From the NCBI RefSeq assembly GCF_000686125.1, contig NZ_JMMA01000002.1:2976001-3040000 (forward strand): DNA of 64,000 nt, written 5' to 3'. The notes beneath the pieces were generated by a model. That model saw only the letters and a program-made list of their open reading frames with translations, did no database searches and was not told the origin of the DNA. This stretch comes from Ruminococcus sp. NK3A76. Its GTDB lineage: Bacteria; Bacillota; Clostridia; Oscillospirales; Ruminococcaceae. Numbering within the stretch: position 1 is the stretch's first letter; each line of letters begins with the position of its first letter. Shown here piece after piece: positions 42,195 through 51,021 of this stretch. Position numbers and translations under genes: made by a program.

Positions 42195-42220
42195 GTATAT
42201 ATCTTAAGATATACAGTATA
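42189..42220. promoter_or_regulatory. operator dyad for the GntR regulator
   Basis: A near-perfect dyad: TATACTGTATAT on the left and ATACAGTATA on the right, centred on CTTAAG, with a 2-base asymmetry. It overlaps the -10 and transcription start, as expected for an autorepressor of the YtrA kind. Confidence 0.8.
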
Positions 42221-42241
42221 TGCAGAAAGGCCGGTCTGACT

Positions 42242-42613
42242 ATGAAAATAATACTCAAAAACAGCTCTGATGCCCCTATCTACGAGCAGATAGAGGAGCA
42301 GTTAAGGGCGCAGATACTTGAAGGCGTGATGCCGGAGGGCGAGCAGCTGCCGAGCATAAGGGCGCTTGCAAGAGACCTTAAAATAAGCGTTATCACGACA
42401 ACAAGGGTGTATAACGACCTCTGCGAGGAGGGGTTTATCGTCTCTGTCGCAGGAAAGGGCTATTTCGTTGCAGGGCGCAACAACGAGCTGCTGCGTGAGA
42501 GAATGCTCTCGGCTATGGAAACAGCACTTGAAACAGCCGTGGAGAGCGGCCGCAGCGCAGGCTTGACCGATGACGAGATAACAGATGCGCTCAAGGCATT
42601 TCTGGAGGGGTAG
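42242..42613 (+). CDS. GntR-family regulator, YtrA subfamily
   Basis: 123 residues. Winged HTH of the GntR kind: SDAPIYEQIEEQLRAQILEG, EGEQLPSIRALARDLKISV, VYNDLCEEGFIVSVAGKGYF. The C-terminal part is only about 45 residues, as in YtrA regulators that control ABC exporter operons. ATG 42242 has AAAGG upstream at long spacing. The operator overlapping its own promoter and the ABC genes downstream fit autoregulation of the operon. Confidence 0.92.
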   Translation: MKIILKNSSDAPIYEQIEEQLRAQILEGVMPEGEQLPSIRALARDLKISVITTTRVYNDLCEEGFIVSVAGKGYFVAGRNNELLRERMLSAMETALETAVESGRSAGLTDDEITDALKAFLEG

Positions 42614-43454
42614 ACATTGGATAATATTTTACAGATACAGGGGCTTTGAGCTCAAAGATGTCAGCTTTTCGTTCCCGAGGGGATATATCATGGGCTTTGT
42701 CGGGCAAAACGGCTCGGGCAAGACGACGACTATACGTTCGGTACTCAACATGACGCACATAAACAGCGGCAGGATAAGCGTGCTGGGGCTTGACAGCGTT
42801 GCAGACGCAAAGCAGATAAAAAACCGCACCGGCGTGGTGTTTGACAGCCTGTATTTTGCAGGGCATCTTAACGCAAAACAGATAGAGCGCCAGCTCTGCG
42901 GCTTTTACGACAGCTGGGACAAGGAGGGCTTCTTTAAGCGCCTTAAGGAATTCTCGCTGCCCGACAACAAACAGGTCGGCGACTTCTCAAAGGGCATGAA
43001 GATGAAGTTCATGATAGCCGTTGCCCTCTCGCACGGCGCAGAGCTGCTGATACTTGATGAGCCCACCAGCGGTCTTGACCCTGTGGCAAGAGACGAGCTG
43101 CTTGAAATACTCTACGATTTCATTCAGGACGAGAACAGGGGCGTGCTCTTTTCAACGCACATCACCGCAGATGTTGAAAAGGTCGCCGATTACATAACCG
43201 TCATGCAGGGCGGAAAGGTCTGGTACACAGGGCTCAAGGACGAGCTGCTTGAAAAATACGTCATCATCAAGGGCGACATAAACGACCTGCCCGAGGATAA
43301 AAAGAAAGACTGCATAGGCATACGCAGCTACCCGGCAGGCTTTGATGCAATGCTTGAAGCTGACAAGGCGGCGGACTTACCCAAAAGCATAGAATTTGAC
43401 AGAATAACACTTGACGATATGCTCGTCTACATAGCAAGGGGTGACAAGGAATGA
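42585..43454 (+). CDS. ABC-2 exporter ATPase with damaged 5' end
   Basis: From about residue 21 the protein is a full ATPase: GFELKDVSFSFPRG, Walker A GQNGSGKTT, signature FSKGMKMKFMIAVALS, Walker B LLILDEPTSGLD, H-loop STHITAD. The expected start is TTG at about 42618 after GAGGGG, reading LDNILQIQGL, but that frame hits TGA after ten codons. The ATPase frame is offset by one base and has only an ATG inside the GntR gene with no ribosome site. A loss of roughly 20 bases between two copies of AGATACAGGGGCTT would explain this. So it is either a pseudogene or made at low level. Confidence 0.75.
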   Translation: MRSRHFWRGRHWIIFYRYRGFELKDVSFSFPRGYIMGFVGQNGSGKTTTIRSVLNMTHINSGRISVLGLDSVADAKQIKNRTGVVFDSLYFAGHLNAKQIERQLCGFYDSWDKEGFFKRLKEFSLPDNKQVGDFSKGMKMKFMIAVALSHGAELLILDEPTSGLDPVARDELLEILYDFIQDENRGVLFSTHITADVEKVADYITVMQGGKVWYTGLKDELLEKYVIIKGDINDLPEDKKKDCIGIRSYPAGFDAMLEADKAADLPKSIEFDRITLDDMLVYIARGDKE

Positions 43455-44152
43455 AAAACATAGTAAACATCATAAAGCTCGACCATATCACAGTCAGCAG
43501 CAAGACAAGCGTCCTGGTAAGCACGCTTCTGCCTCTGCCGTTTCTGATAATGGGGCCGCAGTTTGGCATTATAATATATATGATGATGTTCGGAAACTTT
43601 TATCACGGGGTATTCATTACAGGCGAGAAAAGCGGCTACGGCAACCTTTACGGCGCTCTGCCAATAACCAAAAAGGAGCTCATTGCCGCAAGGTTTATCG
43701 AAACTCCCCTGCTGTGTCTTATAGCAGGCGGCCTTGTAACAGCGCTGGGAGAGATATCTATAAGGCTCGGCTGGTCTGAATATCTGTTAAAAAGCATTCA
43801 CCTCGAAGACCTTGCAGTTTTTTTCACAAAGCAGTCCGACATCTTCGCTCCTGTTGCAGTGGCGGGTCTGTGCTTTGTGTTCAGCTGCTATATGTCATTC
43901 CTGTCGCTTGTTGACTTCAAGTGGGGCGTCGCAAAGGAAGGCCCTATATCTGTCCTGTTCACCTTTTCCTGCTGCGCTCTGGCATGGCTGATAATCACGA
44001 TAACAGATATCGACGTTGCCGAGGAGTTAAAGACCCTTGTGACATATCACCACACAAAGATAGCAGTTATATTTGTTATCATGGGTCTTGTACTTGAAGT
44101 GATATTCGCTATAGTCACCTATCTGCTTATCAGAAACGACGATCTGAGATAA
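43451..44152 (+). CDS. ABC-2 type permease
   Basis: 233 residues with six hydrophobic segments (e.g. VLVSTLLPLPFLIMG, IIIYMMMFGNFYHGVF, AVIFVIMGLVLEVIFAIVTY). EKSGYGNLYGALPITKKELI after segment 2 is the coupling loop typical of the ABC2_membrane_5 family that pairs with YtrA operons. ATGA overlap with the ATPase gene. A terminator follows at 44157-44187. Its use depends on whether the ATPase is made. Confidence 0.85.
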   Translation: MKNIVNIIKLDHITVSSKTSVLVSTLLPLPFLIMGPQFGIIIYMMMFGNFYHGVFITGEKSGYGNLYGALPITKKELIAARFIETPLLCLIAGGLVTALGEISIRLGWSEYLLKSIHLEDLAVFFTKQSDIFAPVAVAGLCFVFSCYMSFLSLVDFKWGVAKEGPISVLFTFSCCALAWLIITITDIDVAEELKTLVTYHHTKIAVIFVIMGLVLEVIFAIVTYLLIRNDDLR

Positions 44153-44156
44153 AAGA

Positions 44157-44187
44157 AAAACGGCACCTTAAGCCCGGGTGCCGTTTT
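44157..44187 (+). terminator. terminator of the GntR/ABC operon
   Basis: CGGCACC, 8-base loop, GGGTGCCG then TTTT; AAAAA on the other side may serve the convergent Rrf2 gene. Confidence 0.85.
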
Positions 44188-44193
44188 GTATTA

Positions 44194-44628
44194 TCATATC
44201 GTATAGTCTATCGTCTTTTCCATGTTGTGCTCGATTATGTCACGCAGGGTTATCGTGTCGATAACGCCCTTGACTGCGTCGTTGAGCTTTTCCCACACAA
44301 AAAGCGTCGGGCACTCGGTCGCTCTCGGGCACTGGTTCGTCTCGTCGTCAAGGCAGGAAACAGGAGCCATGCTGCCCTCGGTAAGGCGAAGTATCATGCC
44401 CACCGTGTAAAACTCCGGCTCATGAGCGAGCCTGTAGCCGCCCTGCGCACCACGCACGCTCTTTACATAGCCTGCACGGTTAAGCAAAATGACTATCTGT
44501 TCAAGATACTTGACCGAGATATTCTGCCTATGCGCCACATCCTTAAGAGGCATAGCGCTGCCTGTGTCATTTACCGCCATATCATACATAAGCCTTAAGG
44601 CATACCTGCCCTTTGTAGATATCTTCAC
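44194..44628 (-). CDS. Rrf2/IscR-family regulator
   Basis: 144 residues starting at a GTG: MKISTKGRYALRLMYDMA is the signature opening, then a winged HTH (LKDVAHRQNISVKYLEQI, VKSVRGAQGGYRLA) and three cysteines (VSCLDDETNQCPRATEC) spaced like the Fe-S cluster ligands of IscR/CymR-type Rrf2 proteins. It may sense iron-sulfur status, oxygen or cysteine. It lies downstream of rubrerythrin but has its own promoter at 44676-44704. No isc/suf genes are in the window. Confidence 0.92.
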   Translation of the reverse strand: MKISTKGRYALRLMYDMAVNDTGSAMPLKDVAHRQNISVKYLEQIVILLNRAGYVKSVRGAQGGYRLAHEPEFYTVGMILRLTEGSMAPVSCLDDETNQCPRATECPTLFVWEKLNDAVKGVIDTITLRDIIEHNMEKTIDYTI

Positions 44629-44675
44629 TGCCCCACCACCTTTTTCATATTTACCTATGTGAATAGTATGTATTT

Positions 44676-44704
44676 ATTATACCCTATTTATCAACATTTG
44701 TCAA
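44676..44704 (-). promoter_or_regulatory. promoter of the Rrf2 regulator gene
   Basis: TTGACA, 17-base spacer, TATAAT, minus strand. Confidence 0.88.
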
Positions 44705-44705
44705 G

Positions 44706-44738
44706 CAAAAAACGGCTATCCCTGCGGACAGCCGTTTT
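44706..44738 (-). terminator. terminator of the rubrerythrin gene
   Basis: AAACGGCTGTCC pairs with GGATAGCCGTTT on the minus strand, followed by TTTGC. It lies just after the rubrerythrin stop and ahead of the Rrf2 promoter. Confidence 0.8.
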
Positions 44739-44745
44739 AAACTTA

Positions 44746-45294
44746 TCAGCCGAAGTATCTGTCGAGCAGACCCTTGAAAGCCTTGCCGTGTCTTGCTTCG
44801 TCTCTTGCCATCTCGTGAACTGTGTCGTGGATAGCGTCGAGGTTGAGAGCCTTTGCTCTCTTAGCAAGATCGGTCTTGCCGTTTGTTGCGCCGTTCTCAG
44901 CGTCAACACGCATCTGGAGATTCTTCTTTGTGCTGTCGGTAAGCACCTCGCCTAACAGCTCTGCGAATCTTGCAGCGTGATCTGCCTCCTCAAAAGCTGC
45001 CTTCTCGTAGTACATACCAACCTCGGGATAGCCCTCTCTGTAAGCTACTCTTGCCATAGCAAGATACATACCTACCTCAGAGCACTCGCCCTCAAAGTTG
45101 GAACGAAGATCCTTCTTTATATCCTCGGGAACGTCAGACGCTATACCTACAACGTGCTCGGAAGCCCATGTCATGCCTGCTTCCTCGTCCATCTTGTTGA
45201 ATTTCGATGCCGGAGCCTTACATACAGGGCACTGCTCGGGAGCAGCCTCACCCTCAAAAACGTAACCGCATACTGAACATACAAACTTTGCCAT
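44746..45294 (-). CDS. reverse rubrerythrin
   Basis: 182 residues starting [15 protein letters not shown] (GGAGG eight bases upstream). The rubredoxin-like Fe site is at the N-terminus (CSVCG, CPVCK), the reverse of classical rubrerythrin. The four-helix di-iron domain follows with its Glu and ExxH ligands ([43 protein letters not shown]). This family reduces hydrogen peroxide in anaerobes. Strong own promoter at 45344-45373. Confidence 0.95.
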   Translation of the reverse strand: MAKFVCSVCGYVFEGEAAPEQCPVCKAPASKFNKMDEEAGMTWASEHVVGIASDVPEDIKKDLRSNFEGECSEVGMYLAMARVAYREGYPEVGMYYEKAAFEEADHAARFAELLGEVLTDSTKKNLQMRVDAENGATNGKTDLAKRAKALNLDAIHDTVHEMARDEARHGKAFKGLLDRYFG

Positions 45295-45343
45295 AATAAT
45301 ATCCTCCTCTTCTATAAGCATCATCAGCTTATTTTGTATATGA

Positions 45344-45373
45344 ATTATATCATATATTAAGGCGTTTTGTCAA
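45344..45373 (-). promoter_or_regulatory. promoter of rubrerythrin
   Basis: TTGACA, 18-base spacer, TATAAT, minus strand. The 45295-45608 gap holds this and the divergent promoter at 45519, and no gene. Confidence 0.85.
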
Positions 45374-45518
45374 CGCTATCTAAAGGTGAGATTATTAACA
45401 TTTAGTTAACACGAGCTTGCTGTGCTTATTTTTGTTGTGATTTTACACAAAGAATAGACTTTTGTATTGTAAATTATGTCAGGTCGTAAGAAATTTATTT
45501 TCACACAGGAAAAATTCC

Positions 45519-45547
45519 TTGACATTTTGTTAAAAAAATGGTAAAAT
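45519..45547 (+). promoter_or_regulatory. promoter of lipoprotein 45609
   Basis: TTGACA, 17-base spacer, TAAAAT, plus strand. Confidence 0.8.
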
Positions 45548-45608
45548 ATCAAACGTTAAAGCAGATTCATATTTTATTATGCACCAAATTGTTTAGGAGG
45601 AATTTACT

Positions 45609-46355
45609 ATGAAGAAAATGTTCAGAGTTTCCGCAGTTCTCGCTATGGCTATCGCTATGATGATGTCTATGACAGCTTGCGGTGATGACAGCTCATCCAG
45701 CAGCAAGGCAGCAGCTTCCAGCTCCGCAGCAGCAAGCTCGGCAGCAGAGAGCAGCAGCGCAGCAGAAGAGAGCTCGGCAGCAGAGAGCACAGCAGAGAGC
45801 ACAGCAGACGATGCAAGCTCCGAGGCAGAGACTCCCGCAGCTGACGGCGAAGTTGACACAGCAGCTCTTACAGCTAACGCTTGGACACTCGGTATGCTCG
45901 CAAAGGAAGACGGTACTATCGTACAGATCGCTGACTATGCAGCAGAGCTCGGTGTTGAGCCTGAGTCACAGATGGTAACATATGCATTCAGCGCTGACGG
46001 CAAGGCTATGTGCGTACAGGTCGGCATGGGCAAGCTCGTTGGTACATACACAATCGAGGGCAAGAAGATCATCACAAACATCAACAACGTTTCCAGTGAG
46101 TTCGAGCTCGAGGAAAATGACGGCACTAAGGTACTCACAAACGAGATGCCTGAGTCTGAAGAGTACAAGGGCGCTATCTATGTTGCTAACACATCCGTAG
46201 ACCTCACAACTGCTTTTGAGGAAGGCGAAGCTGCTGAGGGCACTGAGGAAGGTGCTGAGGGCACTGAGGAAGGTGCTGAGGGCACAGAAGAAGGCGCAGA
46301 GGGCACTGAGGAAGGTGCTGAAGACGCTGAGGGCACAGAAGAAGCTGCTGAGTAA
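45609..46355 (+). CDS. Ser/Ala-rich lipoprotein with C-terminal AEGTEEG repeats
   Basis: 248 residues. Signal peptide with lipobox MTAC, a 55-residue Ser/Ala/Glu linker, one globular domain of about 110 residues (NAWTLGMLAKEDGTIVQIAD to TKVLTNEMPESEEYKGAIYV) and four tandem 7-residue acidic repeats at the end. The globular part resembles small lipocalin-like lipoproteins common in ruminococci. Its own promoter, GGAGG ribosome site and following hairpin make it a single-gene unit, likely well expressed. The repeats are encoded by near-identical 21-base units and may vary in number. Confidence 0.85.
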   Translation: MKKMFRVSAVLAMAIAMMMSMTACGDDSSSSSKAAASSSAAASSAAESSSAAEESSAAESTAESTADDASSEAETPAADGEVDTAALTANAWTLGMLAKEDGTIVQIADYAAELGVEPESQMVTYAFSADGKAMCVQVGMGKLVGTYTIEGKKIITNINNVSSEFELEENDGTKVLTNEMPESEEYKGAIYVANTSVDLTTAFEEGEAAEGTEEGAEGTEEGAEGTEEGAEGTEEGAEDAEGTEEAAE

Positions 46356-46396
46356 TCAGTCACTTTCTGTTGCATTTTAGTCAAATAAAAGTAATA

Positions 46397-46429
46397 AGGG
46401 CTCTGTGCTTGATGCACAGGGCTCTTTCT
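46397..46429 (+). terminator. terminator of lipoprotein 45609
   Basis: GGCTCTGTGC, loop, GCACAGGGCTCTTTC; a 6-10 bp stem with a short T tail. Confidence 0.65.
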
Positions 46430-46485
46430 ATGCCCTGCATACATAATAACATGGCTTATTTTCAACTATTTGTCACATTTTATAA

Positions 46486-46514
46486 TTGACCTTCGGGTAA
46501 ATATGTGGTATAAT
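46486..46514 (+). promoter_or_regulatory. promoter of fhs
   Basis: TTGACC, 17-base spacer, TATAAT. The leader holds a small hairpin GGTGAGAG/CTCTTACC (46544-46566) of unknown role. Confidence 0.8.
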
Positions 46515-46597
46515 ATAGGTTGGAAATTTGTTTTTACAAAACGGGTGAGAGTCTTTTCTCTTACCTCTATATCTTTATCTAAAAGGGGCGGGATATT

Positions 46598-48268
46598 ATG
46601 TTAAGCGATATCGAAATAGCACAGCAGGCAAAAATGAAAAGAATAGGCGAGATAGCTGCCAAGCTCGGCATCTCCGAGGAAGACTATGAGCCCTACGGCC
46701 ACTATAAGGCAAAGCTCTCCGAGAGCCTTTATACAAAGACCAAGGACAAGCCCGACGGCAAGCTCATACTCGTCACAGCTATAAACCCCACACCTGCCGG
46801 TGAGGGCAAGACGACTATCTCGGTAGGTTTAGAGGAAAGTATGTCAAAGATAGGCAAAAAGGCTATCCTTGCTCTGCGTGAGCCCTCGCTGGGTCCTGTG
46901 TTCGGCATCAAGGGCGGCGCAGCAGGCGGCGGCTATGCTCAGGTAGTGCCTATGGAGGATATAAACCTTCACTTCACAGGCGATATGCACGCTATAACTG
47001 CTGCAAACAACCTGCTCTGCGCTATCGCTGACAACTCGATGCACCAGGGCAACCCCCTGAATATCGACCAGAGACGCATACTCTTCAAGAGATGCCTTGA
47101 TATGAACGACAGAGCTCTGCGTGAGGTCATCGTAGGCCTCGGCTCCAAGGTAAACGGTATCCCGAGAGAGGACGGCTTCCAGATAACCGTTGCTTCCGAG
47201 ATAATGGCTATACTCTGCTTATCCTCTGACCTTGCAGACCTTAAGGCAAGACTTGAGCGTATACTTGTAGCCTACACATATGACAACAAGCCCGTCTATG
47301 CCAAGGACTTAGGCTGCTGCGGCGCTATGACAGCTCTGCTGCGTGACGCATTAAAGCCTAACCTCGTTCAGACGCTTGAAAATAACCCGGCGCTTATCCA
47401 CGGCGGCCCGTTTGCAAATATCGCTCACGGCTGCAACTCGGTAAGAGCCACCAAGCTCGCACTTAAGCTCGCAGATTTCGTTATCACAGAGGCAGGCTTC
47501 GGCTCTGACCTCGGCGCTGAGAAGTTCTTTGACATCAAGTGCCGCTTTGCAGGGTTAAAGCCCTCATGCGTAGTGCTCGTTGCAACTATCCGTGCGCTCA
47601 AATATAACGGCGGCATTCCCAAGACAGAGCTTACAGCCGAGAATGTCGAGGCTCTTGAAAAGGGCATCGTGAACCTTAAGACACACATCGAGAATATGCA
47701 GAAATTCGGCGTGCCGGTAGTCGTTGCGATAAACCGCTTCGCTTCCGATACAGATGCTGAGATAGCAGTTGTCAAGAGAGTATGCGGCGAGATGGGCGTA
47801 GAGGTCTCTCTCGCTGAGATATTCGCAAAGGGCGGCGAAGGCGGCACAGACTTAGCAGAGAAGGTCGTTTCCACGATAGAGAACAAGCCCTCGCAGTATA
47901 AGCCCCTCTATGACGAAAAGCTCCCCGTAAAGGAAAAGATAGAAACTCTTGCAAGAGAGATATACCGTGCTGACGGCGTGGTATACACCGCTCAGGCTGA
48001 AAAGGCTCTTAAGGAGATAGAGGCTCTCGGCAGGACAGATGTGCCGATATGCGTTGCAAAGACACAGTATTCGCTCTCTGATGACCCGGCCAAGCTCGGC
48101 AAGCCTGAGGGCTTCAAGATAACTGTAAGGGATATGCGCTTATCATCAGGTGCAGGCTTTATAGTTGTGTATACAGGCGATATCATGACGATGCCAGGCC
48201 TTCCCAAGGTGCCTGCCGCATTCAATATCGACTGCGACAACGAGGGCAATATCACCGGCCTGTTCTGA
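46598..48268 (+). CDS. fhs: formate-tetrahydrofolate ligase
   Basis: 556 residues, full length for the family. It carries [15 protein letters not shown] (P-loop), the long conserved [52 protein letters not shown], and a C-terminal [17 protein letters not shown] that leads into MPGLP. It makes 10-formyl-THF from formate, ATP and THF, feeding purine synthesis and one-carbon metabolism. GGGGCGGG precedes the ATG. Single gene with its own promoter and a hairpin terminator. Codon use appears strongly biased towards highly expressed genes. Confidence 0.98.
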   Translation: MLSDIEIAQQAKMKRIGEIAAKLGISEEDYEPYGHYKAKLSESLYTKTKDKPDGKLILVTAINPTPAGEGKTTISVGLEESMSKIGKKAILALREPSLGPVFGIKGGAAGGGYAQVVPMEDINLHFTGDMHAITAANNLLCAIADNSMHQGNPLNIDQRRILFKRCLDMNDRALREVIVGLGSKVNGIPREDGFQITVASEIMAILCLSSDLADLKARLERILVAYTYDNKPVYAKDLGCCGAMTALLRDALKPNLVQTLENNPALIHGGPFANIAHGCNSVRATKLALKLADFVITEAGFGSDLGAEKFFDIKCRFAGLKPSCVVLVATIRALKYNGGIPKTELTAENVEALEKGIVNLKTHIENMQKFGVPVVVAINRFASDTDAEIAVVKRVCGEMGVEVSLAEIFAKGGEGGTDLAEKVVSTIENKPSQYKPLYDEKLPVKEKIETLAREIYRADGVVYTAQAEKALKEIEALGRTDVPICVAKTQYSLSDDPAKLGKPEGFKITVRDMRLSSGAGFIVVYTGDIMTMPGLPKVPAAFNIDCDNEGNITGLF

Positions 48269-48300
48269 TATATCCGCAGCAGTAAATAGTAACAAATTTA

Positions 48301-48356
48301 AGACAGAAAAGATGTAGGACTGCACAAAATCTTGCATCTTTCATCTTTTCGTCTGT
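48301..48356 (+). terminator. terminator of fhs
   Basis: AGACAGAAAAGATG pairs with CATCTTTTCGTCTGT around a long loop. Confidence 0.6.
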
Positions 48357-48362
48357 ATTTAC

Positions 48363-48391
48363 TTGACAAAGCGTACAAAATATTGTATAAT
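48363..48391 (+). promoter_or_regulatory. promoter of the lipoprotein/CBS/carboxypeptidase operon
   Basis: TTGACA, 17-base spacer, TATAAT, plus strand. Confidence 0.88.
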
Positions 48392-48450
48392 TGATTTTAG
48401 TACCTTTTATGACGGGTCTTTGTGCCATTTTGAGAGGAATATTGACATTT

Positions 48451-49356
48451 ATGTTTGATATAAAGAAAACAGCGCTCACGTTAGCGGCGGTGCTCGCACT
48501 GTCACTCGCTTCGTGCAGCAAAGGCAGCAGCAGCTCACAGACAGAAACTACACGCTCAACTGTAAAGCCGCCTGTCGAGGCCGATGTCTCGGTGCCCGAC
48601 AGCAAGGACGAAACTCCCGAGAAGGATAATATCGGAGACAAGCTGCGTGCAGCATATGATATACTCACCGGCGAAAAATATACCTATAAGCTCACCCTTG
48701 AAGCCAACGACCTTCCGCAGGAGGTAAAGATAGAGCGCTACAAGAGCGGCAGCAAGGTGTTTCAGTCGCAGGAGACCGAGCAGGGCAAGAGAGGCTTTCT
48801 CTCGCTCGGCAGCAACATATATGAATTTGACTACCTGACATACTCCTATACCGATGAGGGCTTGTTTATGCCCGACGTTATAGAGAGCGTGGTAAAGGAA
48901 AACCTCGAACAGACCGCATCTCATATAAAGCCTAAGGACAATGAGGTCGCTGAGGAATACACATATATGGGCGATACATACATCACCGTGTTTGACTTCT
49001 ATTTCGATAAGAAAAACGGCTCGCTCAAACGCTATACCACCACCTACTCTGTAGAAGGCGACGATGACTACGTTGAGACAAGAACTATCACCGAGCTTTC
49101 TTCAAGTGTCGGAGATGAGCGTATATTTGAGCCGACATTTACAACAACACTGACCGATTTCTCGGCATTCTCATCGGCAGACAGGCAGACCTACTGCACT
49201 GACCAGTGCAAAAAGTTCGGCATCACCGAACAGAACCTCGTGTCGAACGGAATGACCTATGAGAGCTTTAAGCGGATAAGCTACAACGACTTTGTGGGGC
49301 TTATCTACAGACGGGGGGTAAGGCCAAATGAATATGCTTTCTCTCCTGAAGCCTAA
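48451..49356 (+). CDS. lipoprotein of unknown function
   Basis: 301 residues starting MFDIKKTALTLAAVLALSLA with lipobox LASC. After a Ser/Thr linker comes a LolA/LppX-like beta domain (TYKLTLEANDLPQEVKIERY, GNIYEF-type strands) followed by a helical tail. AGAGGA precedes the ATG at long spacing. Its last 29 bases overlap the CBS gene. Likely an envelope lipid- or peptide-binding protein; the family assignment is tentative. Confidence 0.78.
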   Translation: MFDIKKTALTLAAVLALSLASCSKGSSSSQTETTRSTVKPPVEADVSVPDSKDETPEKDNIGDKLRAAYDILTGEKYTYKLTLEANDLPQEVKIERYKSGSKVFQSQETEQGKRGFLSLGSNIYEFDYLTYSYTDEGLFMPDVIESVVKENLEQTASHIKPKDNEVAEEYTYMGDTYITVFDFYFDKKNGSLKRYTTTYSVEGDDDYVETRTITELSSSVGDERIFEPTFTTTLTDFSAFSSADRQTYCTDQCKKFGITEQNLVSNGMTYESFKRISYNDFVGLIYRRGVRPNEYAFSPEA

Positions 49357-49774
49357 GGCACTGCTTGATTACGCATATACCGACCAGTCGGTAAGGCAGG
49401 TGCTTGAAAGGCTCAAGAATCACGGCTATACAGCTATACCCGTGATAAACAAAAAAGGCGAGTATATAACGACCGTGACAGAGGGCGATATACTCCGCTT
49501 TATGCTGACAAATGATATACTCGACCTGCGAGAGCTTGAAAGAATACCTATTACAGATATAGAGATCAAGGGTAAGAACAAGCCGGTGTATATCACATCA
49601 GGAATGGACGAGCTGATACTCCTTTCAATGGAGCAGAACTTCGTGCCTGTCATAGATGACCGAAATGTCTTGAGCGGCATCGTGACAAGACGTGATATAT
49701 TGCAGTATTGCTATAACACTATTTCCGAATACCGACAAGCGGTTGAGCTTGGTAAAATAAAGGAGAATGAATGA
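49328..49774 (+). CDS. CBS-domain protein
   Basis: 148 residues with two CBS motifs: SVRQVLERLKNHGYTAIPVI...TTVTEGDILRFM and MDELILLSMEQNFVPVIDDR...GIVTRRDILQY. This forms a single Bateman module, which usually binds adenine nucleotides or c-di-AMP. It overlaps the lipoprotein gene (29 bases) and, as ATGA, the carboxypeptidase gene. It may adjust cell-wall metabolism to nucleotide state; this is inferred from the operon only. Confidence 0.9.
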   Translation: MNMLSLLKPKALLDYAYTDQSVRQVLERLKNHGYTAIPVINKKGEYITTVTEGDILRFMLTNDILDLRELERIPITDIEIKGKNKPVYITSGMDELILLSMEQNFVPVIDDRNVLSGIVTRRDILQYCYNTISEYRQAVELGKIKENE

Positions 49775-50928
49775 CTATGCGAAAGATCACTATGAACCAT
49801 AAGGGCGGTGCAGGCGTGATAGCGCTCATGCTCGTCATACTTATCCTTGCTGTGGGAACGGCCGTGCTGGTCGTCGTGGACAACGGCAGCATAGGTAAGT
49901 CTACAAGTATGGAGGCGGTAAAGATAACCACCAACGATTCCTCCTCCAAGACTGACGACAGCTCAGATGCTATCGACGACTCAGCAGCAGAGCCTGAGCC
50001 CGAGCCGGAGCCTGAGAGCCTGCTTCCTACACTCAGCGACGACTACAAGGAAGTAAACGCAAAGAAGATAGACAGTAAATACTGCGTGCTCATAGACGCT
50101 GACACAAATCAGATAATCGCCGGCACAGGGTATGATAAGAAGATCTACCCCGCTTCCCTTACAAAGCTGATGACACTTCTCGTGGCTGCTGAGAATATCG
50201 ACGATATCAAGGGCACATTCAAGTTCACAAACAAGATAATCGAACCGCTCATCGAGCAGGACGCTTCCCGTGTCGGCTTTGAGAACGGCGAGAAGGTCAC
50301 AATAAAGGATCTGCTTTACGGCTCGATACTGTGCAGCGGCGCAGATGCTACAACAGCACTTGCTATCACCGTTTCAGGCACAGAGAAGGACTTTGCAACT
50401 CTCATGAACAGGAGAGCCGAGGAATTAGGCCTTGAATCGACACACTTTATGAACGCAAGCGGTCTTCACGATAAGAACCATATATCCTCCTGCCTTGATA
50501 TGGCAGCACTTATGAAGGCAGTTATCGAGAACAAGACCTGCAAGAAGATAATTTCCACAGAGAAATACACAACAGGCAAGACAAAGCTGCACCCCGACGG
50601 CATAGAGATACAGAGCTTCGTGTTCAAGAATATCTACGAATTCGGCAAAGACCCCGACTTTGAGATCGGCGGCGGCAAGACCGGCTATACAGACGAAGCA
50701 GGCACACTTCTTGCTTCCTACCTTGAATATGACGGCAAGACATACATAGCAGTCACAGCGAAGGCTCTCACACAGGCGCAGGCTGTTCTTGACACAGAGT
50801 ACCTTTACCACAACTACGTTGTAAAGCCTGCAAAGGCAGCAGCAGAGGATAGCGATAAAGACGAGACAGCAGAGACAGCTGACGAGAATGCAGATGAGTC
50901 CAGCGAGGACGAAAAGGAAGCTGCATAA
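49771..50928 (+). CDS. D-alanyl-D-alanine carboxypeptidase (PBP5/DacF-like)
   Basis: 385 residues. N-terminal membrane helix (about 16-37, VIALMLVILILAVGTAVLVV), a Ser/Asp/Pro-Glu-rich spacer, then the S11 peptidase domain: SxxK in YPASLTKLMTLL near residue 130, second motif SGADATTAL (SGA where SGN is common), and KTG in GGGKTGYTDEAG. A Glu-rich C-terminal tail replaces the usual amphipathic anchor, consistent with N-terminal anchoring instead. It trims the terminal D-Ala of peptidoglycan stem peptides. A terminator follows at 50953. Confidence 0.93.
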   Translation: MTMRKITMNHKGGAGVIALMLVILILAVGTAVLVVVDNGSIGKSTSMEAVKITTNDSSSKTDDSSDAIDDSAAEPEPEPEPESLLPTLSDDYKEVNAKKIDSKYCVLIDADTNQIIAGTGYDKKIYPASLTKLMTLLVAAENIDDIKGTFKFTNKIIEPLIEQDASRVGFENGEKVTIKDLLYGSILCSGADATTALAITVSGTEKDFATLMNRRAEELGLESTHFMNASGLHDKNHISSCLDMAALMKAVIENKTCKKIISTEKYTTGKTKLHPDGIEIQSFVFKNIYEFGKDPDFEIGGGKTGYTDEAGTLLASYLEYDGKTYIAVTAKALTQAQAVLDTEYLYHNYVVKPAKAAAEDSDKDETAETADENADESSEDEKEAA

Positions 50929-50952
50929 AATATAAACAATATATAACAATTA

Positions 50953-50983
50953 AGCCCGAAGGTTATACGCCTTCGGGTTTTTG
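50953..50983 (+). terminator. terminator of the carboxypeptidase operon
   Basis: GCCCGAAGG, 7-base loop, CCTTCGGG then TTTTTG. Confidence 0.9.
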
Positions 50984-51021
50984 TGTTGTGAAAATGAAGA
51001 GGAAAAGAACAGAGTGATAAG

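Noticed and set aside
46515-46597. THF or ZTP riboswitch in the fhs leader
   Set aside because: The leader has only a small GGTGAGAG/CTCTTACC hairpin and lacks the conserved cores of either class; it is also too short.
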